DNA from: DASQDN01 sp963844855
GTDB lineage: Bacteria > Acidobacteriota > Terriglobia > Bryobacterales > Bryobacteraceae
Length of the DNA: 64,000 nucleotides
Assembly: GCA_963844855.1 (NCBI GenBank)
Contig: CAWJQP010000023.1
Location: forward strand, 372,001 to 436,000
Direction of reading: 5' to 3'
Shown here: positions 56,401-64,000 of the stretch, piece after piece
Layout of the letters: each line of letters starts with the position of its first letter
Numbering within the stretch: the first letter of the stretch is position 1
The notes under the pieces: generated by a model
Told to the model about the DNA's origin: nothing
What the model saw: only the letters and a program-made list of their open reading frames with translations
The model's database searches: none
Translations under genes and position numbers: made by a program

Positions 56401-57841
56401 CGCGGCCAAGCAGACCCGCCGTGACTTCTTTTCGAGGTTCGGCGACGGACTTCACGGAGCGGGCCTGGCTTGGCTGCTCTCGTCAGAGTTGGGGTTTTCT
56501 GGCAGGGCCCAAGGAAGTGAAGTCGTGCGTCGTGGTTACGACCTGACTCCGCGCGCGTCTCATTTCCCCGCGAAGGCAAAATCGGTAATCCACCTGTTTA
56601 TGAACGGCGGGCCGAGCCAGGTAGATCTTTTCGATCCTAAGCCCTTGTTGACGAAGTACGCGGGTTCGGCTCCGCCTCGCGACCTCGCCGCTCAGATTGA
56701 GTTCACGGATCAAGCCGGAGGAATTCTCCCATCGCCGTTCAAGTTCACGCGAAAAGGTAAGGCGGGGATAGAAATTTCTGATCTGCTTCCTGGTCTCAGT
56801 GAGGTCATCGACGACGTATGCCTCATTCGCTCAATGTATGGCGAGCACTTCAACCATGAACCCTCGTTGTACTTGATGCAGACCGGTCGCACCATACCCG
56901 GTCGCCCGGGCATAGGGTCCTGGGTAGTTTATGGACTAGGCAGTGAAAATCAAAATCTTCCAGCTTATGTGGTCTTAGACGATCCGAAGAGCCTGCCTGT
57001 AAATGGAATTCAGAACTGGCAATCGGGATGGTTGCCGCCTATCTATCAGGGCACACGATTCCGCTCAGAGGGTGCTCCACTTTTGAACCTGAAGCCCTCG
57101 GAGGATGCGCCATCTCCTTTGGTCGAAGCCCGGCGCCAGTTGATTCGAAGGATGGATGAAGCTCATCGTTCCGCGCGACCGCAACAGCCGGATCTGGAAG
57201 CTCGGATTGCCAGCTACGAACTGGCGGCTCGAATGCAAGTGACTGCCACCGACTCACTCGATCTTTCGCAGGAAAGCGAGGAAACTCGGGCGATGTACGG
57301 CTTGAATGATCCCCGAACGGCATCCTACGGAAAACGGTGCTTGATGGCCCGGCGATTGGTGGAGCGAGGCGTCAGGTTTGTTCAGATCTACATTGAGGGC
57401 CAGATTTGGGACAATCACTCCGACCTCGAAGCGGGCCTCCGGTATGCTTGCGGCAAGACCGATCAACCAGTGGCGGCGCTGATCAAAGATCTGAAGAGAC
57501 GGGGTCTACTCGATAGCACGCTCGTGATCTGGGGCGGGGAGTTCGGCCGCATGCCAGTATCACAGGTCAGGGAATCTGGAGTTTCCGGACGCGACCACGG
57601 TCCCGCCGGCTTTACGTTGTGGATGGCCGGTGGCGGCGTTAAGGGCGGACTCGCATACGGCGCCACTGACGAACTTGGCCACAAAGCCGTCGAGAACCGA
57701 GTCAGCGTCCACGACTTCCACGCCACGATTCTACATTTGTTGGGTATGAACTTCCGAGACCTGGCCTTTGACCGCGATGGCCTGAAAGAACGTCTGACAG
57801 ACCAGTTTCCCGCTCGCGTAGTACGTGAGATTATCGCCTGA
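56390..57841 (+). CDS. DUF1501 family protein, partner of the preceding gene
   Basis: The 483-residue protein has an N-terminal Tat-type sequence (TRRDFFSRFGDGLHG). The family motifs are SVIHLFMNGGPSQVDLFDPK, SWVVYGLGSENQNLPAYVV, LMARRLVERGVRFVQIYI and WGGEFGRMP. It overlaps the DUF1549/DUF1553 gene, so the two are made together. The 3' end converges with another DUF1501 gene, five bases between the stops and no terminator between them. Confidence 0.87.
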   Translation: MLTDAAKQTRRDFFSRFGDGLHGAGLAWLLSSELGFSGRAQGSEVVRRGYDLTPRASHFPAKAKSVIHLFMNGGPSQVDLFDPKPLLTKYAGSAPPRDLAAQIEFTDQAGGILPSPFKFTRKGKAGIEISDLLPGLSEVIDDVCLIRSMYGEHFNHEPSLYLMQTGRTIPGRPGIGSWVVYGLGSENQNLPAYVVLDDPKSLPVNGIQNWQSGWLPPIYQGTRFRSEGAPLLNLKPSEDAPSPLVEARRQLIRRMDEAHRSARPQQPDLEARIASYELAARMQVTATDSLDLSQESEETRAMYGLNDPRTASYGKRCLMARRLVERGVRFVQIYIEGQIWDNHSDLEAGLRYACGKTDQPVAALIKDLKRRGLLDSTLVIWGGEFGRMPVSQVRESGVSGRDHGPAGFTLWMAGGGVKGGLAYGATDELGHKAVENRVSVHDFHATILHLLGMNFRDLAFDRDGLKERLTDQFPARVVREIIA

Positions 57842-57846
57842 AATTG

Positions 57847-59280
57847 TCAGGCTAAGATGTCTTTGACTACCTTGCCTCCAACGTCAGTCAATCGGAACTG
57901 TCGACCTTGGAAGAGATAGGTCAACTTCTCGTGGTCGATACCCAGCAGGTGCAGAATGGTTGCCTGAAGGTCGTGTACGTGAACACCGCCTTCTGCGACG
58001 TTGAAGCCGAATTCGTCTGAACTGCCGTGGACATAACCACGCTTCACGCCGCCACCAGCCATCCACATCGAAAAGACGCGGCCATGATGATCTCGCCCAT
58101 AGTTGTCGGGTTTGAGCGGACCTTGCGCATAAGGCGTGCGACCGAACTCCCCACCCCAAATAACAAGTGTGTCGTCCAGCATTCCGCGCTGCTTCAAGTC
58201 GATAAGTAGCCCTGCCGAAGCCTGATCTGTGTCCCGAGCCAGCGCCGGCAATTTTTCTGTTAGTCCTCCGTGATGATCCCAGCCTCGATGATAGAGCTGG
58301 ATGAATCGCACGTTACGCTCCGCAAGACGGCGTGCCAGCAGGCAGTTGGCCGCAAAAGTCCCCGGCTTCCGAGCATCTTCACCGTAAAGCGAAAGTACGT
58401 GATTCGGTTCAGCGGAAGTGTCAGCCAGTTCGGGGACACTGGCCTGCATCCTGAACGCCATCTCATACTGCGTGATACGGGCCTCGATTTCGGGATCGCC
58501 GACACGTTCGTACAAACCTTTGTTTAGATCCGAAAGACCGTTCAGAAGAGTGCGTCGCCTCTCACGCGTAATTCCCGGTGGATTCGACAAGTGAAGAACC
58601 GGATCGCCTGCCGAGCGGAATTGCACACCCTGATAGCGGCTTGAGAGAAAGCCCGATCCCCAGAGTCTCGCAAGCAAGCCCTGATCAGGCATGCCGTTGC
58701 TGGGCAGCGAATTCAAGACCACAAATGCCGGCAGATTCTGGTTCTCGCTTCCCAATCCGTAATCAACCCATGAGCCGATGCTCGGCCTTCCAGGCAATTG
58801 GCTTCCCGTTTGGAGGAACGTTATCGCCGGATCATGATTGATCGCCTCGGTGTGCATGGCGCGAAGCACGCAGATCTCGTCAGCGATCTTGCCTGTTTGC
58901 GGCAGCAAATCACTGAGCCACATACCGCTTTTTCCGTACTGCCGAAATCCGTACATCGTCGGTGCGATCGGAAGCCGGTCCTGATGGGCGACCATCCCGG
59001 TGATGCGTTGCCCGCCAAAAATAGATGGCGGGATGTCCTGGTTGAAACGGCCCTTCATCTCCGGCTTGTAATCCAGTAAATCGAGGTGTGAGGGCCCGCC
59101 CGCTTGAAAGAGAAAGATTACCCGTTTGGCGCGCGGCGCGAAGTTAGGAAACGGCCTGTCGGCGGGAGCCGCGTTAGCTCCGCCGAGCAGAGCATGCAGA
59201 GCAGCGGCGCCTAGTCCATAACCGGTTCGTGAAAGGGCTTCCCGACGCGACAGAAACCGAGAGTATTTTCCGCATTCCAT
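57847..59280 (-). CDS. DUF1501 family protein of the convergent operon
   Basis: The 477-residue protein has a Tat-like start (SRREALSRTGYGLGAAALHA) and the motifs VIFLFQAGGPSHLDLLDYKP, SWVDYGLGSENQNLPAFVV and LVIWGGEFGRTPYAQG. It follows its DUF1549/DUF1553 partner by 12 bases. It is a divergent paralogue of the gene it faces; some motifs (GGPSHLDLLD rather than GGPSQVDLFD) differ, suggesting a different subfamily and substrate. No frameshift. Confidence 0.88.
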   Translation of the reverse strand: MECGKYSRFLSRREALSRTGYGLGAAALHALLGGANAAPADRPFPNFAPRAKRVIFLFQAGGPSHLDLLDYKPEMKGRFNQDIPPSIFGGQRITGMVAHQDRLPIAPTMYGFRQYGKSGMWLSDLLPQTGKIADEICVLRAMHTEAINHDPAITFLQTGSQLPGRPSIGSWVDYGLGSENQNLPAFVVLNSLPSNGMPDQGLLARLWGSGFLSSRYQGVQFRSAGDPVLHLSNPPGITRERRRTLLNGLSDLNKGLYERVGDPEIEARITQYEMAFRMQASVPELADTSAEPNHVLSLYGEDARKPGTFAANCLLARRLAERNVRFIQLYHRGWDHHGGLTEKLPALARDTDQASAGLLIDLKQRGMLDDTLVIWGGEFGRTPYAQGPLKPDNYGRDHHGRVFSMWMAGGGVKRGYVHGSSDEFGFNVAEGGVHVHDLQATILHLLGIDHEKLTYLFQGRQFRLTDVGGKVVKDILA

Positions 59281-59292
59281 GATGAGTTCGCT

Positions 59293-62200
59293 TCAACCTT
59301 TCGTTATGACTTCGTCCATGTTGAGAATCATGTTTGCGACGGCTGTATAAGCAGCAAGCTCGCTAACGGGAATTGACGTGATCGGAAATGGAGGCGCCGA
59401 CTCCAACCAACGATCGCGCTCCCGGTCTCATCACTGCGATACGTAGCGAGCATCTCATCAAGCGTTTTTCGAAGGACGCGCCGCTCCTCCTCGCCCGGCG
59501 CCCGTCCAGTCGTAATCCGAAAGGCAAACTCCAGGCGTGACTCCGTTGTCGTGCCGCCTTCGCGGAAGGCGCGTTCGGCCAATTTGCGCGCTGCTTCGAC
59601 AAAGATAGGGTCATTGAGCAGGGTCAGCGCCTGCAGCGGAGTGTTCGTACTCGAGCGCCGCACAATGCAGAACTCCCGGTCTGGCGCATCAAAAACAGTC
59701 ATCGTGGGATGCGGCACTGTCCGCTTCCAGAATGTATAAAGGCTACGGCGATAGAGGTCGTCGCCCTTGCTCTCGACATACTTCGTACCTGGATAGTCGG
59801 CAGCGACGACGATCCCTTTGTAAAGATCCTGCGGTTGATAGGGATAGACACTCGGTCCACCCACGCGATTCTTCAGGAGACCGGCGACAAACAGCGCCTG
59901 GTCGCGAATGGTCTCGGCCGGCAGACGGAATCGCGGCCCTCGCCCAAGCAGACGGTTCTCCGGATCGCGCGCGAACAGGTCTTTCGAGGCAGCCGAATCC
60001 TGGCGGTAAGTAGCCGAAAGCACCATCTCCTTCATTAGTGCTTTGACATTCCAGCCCGACTCGACGAACTCCCGTGCCAACCAATCGAGCAGATCAGGAT
60101 GACTGGGCCATTCGCCCTGAAGACCGAAGTTATCGCTGGTCTTGACGATTCCCGTACCGAAGAGCTGTTGCCAAAAGCGGTTCACGACGACGCGGGCCGT
60201 GAGAGGATGATCCGGTTTGGTGAGCCATTTTGCCAGACCTAGGCGGTTTCGTGGCGCATCCACAGGCCACGCTCCAAGCAGTTCTTCCGGCACTCCGGCT
60301 TCGACCTTATCGCCGGGCGCATTGTAAGCGCCGCGAACCAAAAGGTGTGTGTCGCGCGGACTGGACATCTCTTCCATCACCATTACGCGTCGGAGCGTTG
60401 CGGATGATGGCGAGCCGCTCGGCGTGGAGAGTGTCTAGTGCTTGTTGCTCCTTAGCAAAATCGCTGTTGGTCTTCCTGAGAAGCGACTTTCCTGAGCCAA
60501 TCCGTCTCCATCGGAGTGGCTTTCTGCTCTCGCTGTCTTCCGACCGCATAAGGCAGAGCCCGGCTCTCGAACAGGTTGGCGATCTCTGCATCCGTCAACG
60601 CCCGAGTCCATACTGCGACTTCGTCCAGGCGCCCACCGTAACGTTTACTCTTGGCAGCCGTGTCCCAGCCGATTCGAAACACGGTGGGCACGGGTTTGTC
60701 GGATTTCGCATCCGGCAGTCCGATGCCTTCGTTGAAAACGCGCGTTTCAATCTCACGGCCATCGACGAACATTCTGACCCAGGAAGCCTCCGCGCGCTGG
60801 GCCCGGTCGTCAGCAGCGCCTCCGATAAACAAGTGCGACGTGCCGCCATTGTCCGGGCTGGATCGCTGCTCCTTTCGAACGAACACGAATCGAATAGGCC
60901 GGGAAGCGATCCGCAAATCGAAACTCAAGCTCGCCACTGGACTAAGCGAAGTTCCACTCCCTTGCCAAATCCCGTTGCGGCCGCGGTCATAGCGTAGTCA
61001 GCGGACGACAGCAACGCCACATCTTCGATCTCCTTCGGCGGGAGAAAGCCATGCGCTGAACGCCAAAGGCTTCCGTTTCGATATCGGAACTCCTTGACCA
61101 GCAGTGCGCGGTTTGGGATTCGTTCGGACCGAGTCCGCAGGCTTGACCGGCTACGCCCGGCGCGAACGAAAGGTCGCCTTTCTGCGGCCTTCTCGAACTC
61201 ACTTGCCGACTCGCAGGGAATCTGCAAGACGGCATCGTTCGGCGTCGCGGCGCTCTGAGCGATCTGCAAGGCTTCGGCTGCGCTCGTGTTCTCGCCAGAC
61301 CACGATCTTTGCGCGCTTCTCCATCTTTGCCGTCAGCTTTGCGATACCAGCTTCGAGTTCGCCGATCCGATTCTGCTGGTCCCTCGTCGGCGCGGCGATC
61401 GTCGGGGCAGCGTTCGTGACTCGGCCATCCTCACCAAACTCCGGAACGTTGTTGAAGAAGGCAAAAAAGCGATAGTGATCACGCTGAGTAATCGGATCGT
61501 ACTTATGGTCGTGGCACCGCGCGCATTCGACCGTCAATCCCAGCCACGCCATCCCGAGCGTGCGCACCCTATCGGCCACATATTCAATGCGATACTCTTC
61601 GTCGATGATCCCGCCCTCGGAATTGATCACATGGTTACGGCCAAAACCGGTGGCGACGCGCTGATCGAGCGTCGGATTCGGCAGCAGATCCCCAGCAAGC
61701 TGTTCCGTAATAAAGCGGTCATACGGCATGTTGTTGTTGAAACTTTCGATCACCCAATCACGCCAGCGCCACATCGATCGCGCTGCATCATTGTTAAATC
61801 CGTGCGTGTCGGCATAGCGAGCCACATCGAGCCAGTCCATTGCCATACGCTCGCCATAACGCGGAGAGGCCAGAAGACGATCAACGGCATCGTCGTAGGC
61901 CTTCTCGCCGCGCGTTTTCACGTCTTTCGAGAAGTCTGCTATTTGGGATGGCGTTGGGGGTAGTCCGACAAGGTCGAGCGAGACGCGGCGCAACCAGACG
62001 CCTGGCGCCGCAGCGGGATTGGGTTGTAGTCCTTCTGCTCGAAGGCGCTTCAGGACGAAAGCGTCGATCGTCTGCTTGATCCACGGATCGTTCGCTCCAG
62101 CAGGCGCGGCGGGCCGTGTAGGTGGAACGAAAGCCCAGTGTTTTGAATATTCGCCGCCCTCTTCGATCCAGCGGTTAAGAGTCCGAATCTGATCTGCGGT

Positions 62201-62512
62201 CAAGCTGCGGTTGGACGATACGGGCGGCATCCTCATCGCAGCTTGCCCGGCGCTTATACGTTGCGAAATTCCACTGGCTTCGAGCTTGCCCGGAACCAGG
62301 GCGGCGCGGTTGCCTCGCTTTGCGGTCGCGCCCTCGAAGGTGTCCAACCGCAGACCAGCCATGCGCTTCTTGCTGTCCTGACCATGGCAGTGGAAACAGT
62401 TCTCCGACAAAATCGGCCGTATATCGCGACCATAATCGAGGCGCGCCTTCTCTGCAGCAGTTCCAGTAAGAGCCGCGACCAATATTAACAGTGGTGTTCC
62501 GACACGGAGCAT
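59293..62512 (-). pseudogene. Cytochrome c/DUF1549/LamG/DUF1553 protein, about five frameshifts
   Basis: The ATG at 62512 opens a signal peptide (MLRVGTPLLILVAALTGTAA). A cytochrome c domain follows (ENCFHCHGQD), then DUF1549 (RYGERMAMDWLDVARYADTH, VECARCHDHKYDPITQRDHY). A LamG/concanavalin-like insert comes next (WVRMFVDGREIETRVFNEG, RLDEVAVWTRALTDAEIANL), then DUF1553 (NRFWQQLFGTGIVKTSDNF, HPDLLDWLAREFVESGW). The real C-terminus (LAAYTAVANMILNMDEVITK) ends at 59293 in another frame. Shifts are near 61250, 60940, 60470, 60390 and 59420. The LamG-containing version is larger than the two other copies in the window and could bind a glycan. The DUF1501 partner follows 12 bases on. All domains being intact argues for assembly errors. 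Confidence 0.8.
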
Positions 62513-62580
62513 GAGGTTACTTCTCAATTGTCGAACAGAAGAGGCATGCAAATCAGCACAACCAAATTCGCTAACGCACA

Positions 62581-64000
62581 CTAGCTGGCGAGCGCAGGTC
62601 TGCGCTTATGCCAATCGGTTTTCGATTGATAGGCTTGGCCAACCCGGAATAGCGCCGATTCATTGAAAGGTTTGGCGCAAAACTGAATGCCGAGCGGAAG
62701 CGACGGAGGACCTGCGGTGAAACCGCAAGGCATCACGATTGCTGGAATCCCAGTCACGTTGGCGATGTTAAAGGAGTCGGGACGCGGCGGCAATGGCGGG
62801 TCGGCAGGAGCATCAGTACCGACGATCTCCGCGTCCAGTTTAGGAGCTGCATTGCCGGCGGGAAGCATCAGCACGTCGCAGGTCTGGAACACGCGCCGCA
62901 TTTCCTCCATCAGGACTGTGCGCACACGCAAGGCCTTGATGTAATCAACAGCGGAATTGAATGTGGCGACCTCGAGGCGTTCGCGAACGAGGGGCTCAAG
63001 CAGGTCCGCGTTCTGCTTCAGCCTTTTCTCATGGAACGCGGCAGCCTCGGAATTGAGAATGATCGATGATGCGGCGCTGGCGAGAGCCGCGTCGCGGATG
63101 TTGACATCTACCAGTACGGCCCCCAATTCCTTCAGCACCGAGATGGCGCGGCGCAGGGCAGCCTCCGTCTCAGGGTGGACCTTGTCGAAGAAATATTCGG
63201 TCGGGACGCCGAGGCGCAACCCTTTGACATGTCCTGTCAGCGTCTTGGTGTACTGCCGGAACTGGAGTAACCGCTGCAGTGTCGTCCTGTGGATCGGCGC
63301 CCGCCATGACCTGCAGCATGCAGGCAACGTCGGAGACGGTTCTGGCCATCGGCCCCACGTGATCGAGTGTCCAACTGAGTGTTGTCACGCCGAAGAGGCT
63401 GACTCGTCCATAGGTCGGCTTCAGACCCACAATGCCGCAACTCTTCGCGGGACCACGAATTGAGCCCCCGGAATCGCTACCGATCGTCAGAGGAACCATG
63501 CCCGCAGCCAATGCCGCGCCGGAACCGCTCGAGGAGCCGGATGGAGAATACGTGAGATCCCACGGGTTGCGAGCAGGCCCAACCAATCCCTTTTGCCCGC
63601 TGCCCATTGCGAACTCCAAAAGGTTCAGCTTGCCGATCAGGATCGCGCCCGCGTCATTCAGACGCCCGGTGACTGTTGATTCATAGTTCGGGATCCAATT
63701 GGATGTTACCTTCGAGCCGTTGGTGGTGCGGATGCCTTTGGTGGCGAGCATGTCCTTGGCGGCATATGGTATCCCGTGGAGGGGTCCGCGATACCTGCCC
63801 GCAGCAATCTCGCGCTCCGCTTTTCTCGCCTCCTTCAGCGCATGTTCGCCTGTGACCGTGATGAAGGCATTCACTTTCGGATTAACCGATTCGATTCGAT
63901 CCAGGAAGGCCTGCACCAACTCGACCGGAGAAAGCTTTCGAGCCTTAATCAACGGCGCCAGCTCGGTAGCAGACTTGAAAATGATTTCAGAGGGGATCAT
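62581..64000 (-). CDS. Amidase-signature enzyme (one frameshift, at the window edge)
   Basis: The N-terminal half holds the whole Ser-Ser-Lys catalytic set: Lys in GIPYAAKDMLATKG, Ser in SPSGSSSGSGAALAAGM, and the nucleophile region TIGSDSGGSIRGPAKSCG followed by GIVGLKPTYGRVS. After a shift near 63255 the C-terminal half continues (LRLGVPTEYFFDKVHPETE, NVTGIPAIVMPCG, LPLGIQFCAKPFNE) to the stop at 62581. The family hydrolyses amides, or transfers amide nitrogen as GatA. No gatB or gatC is beside it, so it is probably a plain amidase. The ATG lies on the last three bases of the window, so the true start may be further out. Confidence 0.82.

Noticed and set aside
1..64000. tRNA, rRNA or CRISPR array
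   Set aside because: No cloverleaf with a T-loop signature, no rRNA-like stretch and no spaced direct repeats were seen in the intergenic regions by eye.

Overview
The window looks like an acidobacterium of the Solibacter/Bryobacter type. This rests on gene families rather than on any rRNA. There are two giant Oar-like TonB-dependent receptors that start with a carboxypeptidase-regulatory domain. There is a duplicated FtsX permease of the ADOP type. Three operons pair a planctomycete-type cytochrome c/DUF1549/DUF1553 protein with a DUF1501 protein. Many secreted proteins carry Tat signals. No tRNA, rRNA, CRISPR array or intact insertion sequence was seen.

Layout. 1-550: decayed edge. 553-6178 (-): TonB receptor and two enolase-superfamily dehydratases, probably one sugar-acid uptake and catabolism operon. 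6399-10523 (+): first DUF1549/DUF1553 plus DUF1501 pair. 10899-11931 (+): a compact three-gene unit encoding a (Cys-x-x)7 micropeptide, a Nif11-like/GRDP-like fusion and an Arg-heptad micropeptide. This is the best candidate for an undescribed system. 12298-17631 (-): ECF sigma factor, membrane anti-sigma-like protein, a 49-residue ORF, an unknown protein and a secreted TPR-CHAT protease. 17884-24758 (-): a class III lanthipeptide operon (34-residue precursor, LanKC, ABC exporter) followed by an ADOP permease. 25567-26115: DinB-like protein. 26447-31868 (-): an Rsb-style partner-switching operon ending in a hybrid histidine kinase.

32635-37408 (-): a heavily frameshifted TonB receptor and a mannonate-dehydratase-like gene. 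37655-39223 (+): a glycosyltransferase and a DUF1440 protein. 39287-42066 (-): two alpha/beta hydrolases. 42146-45477: a truncated copy of a nitrate-transporter 3' end, a large-subunit catalase and a peptidoglycan-binding-domain protein. 45474-52182 (-): a nitrate assimilation cluster (nitrate reductase, small unknown protein, NirB, NirD, NarK-type transporter). 52372-53367: SMP-30-like lactonase. 53493-57841 (+) and 57847-62512 (-): two convergent DUF1549/DUF1553 plus DUF1501 operons. 62581-64000 (-): amidase.

The genes work as self-contained modules: TonB import with sugar-acid dehydration, nitrate to ammonium conversion, a stress-signalling partner-switch, and two neighbouring peptide loci that are probably for secreted or modified peptides. 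A technical caveat affects the reading. At least nine otherwise conserved long genes carry single-base frameshifts, sometimes several each. This is more like residual indel errors in a draft assembly than biological decay, so broken genes are reported as spans with approximate shift positions.
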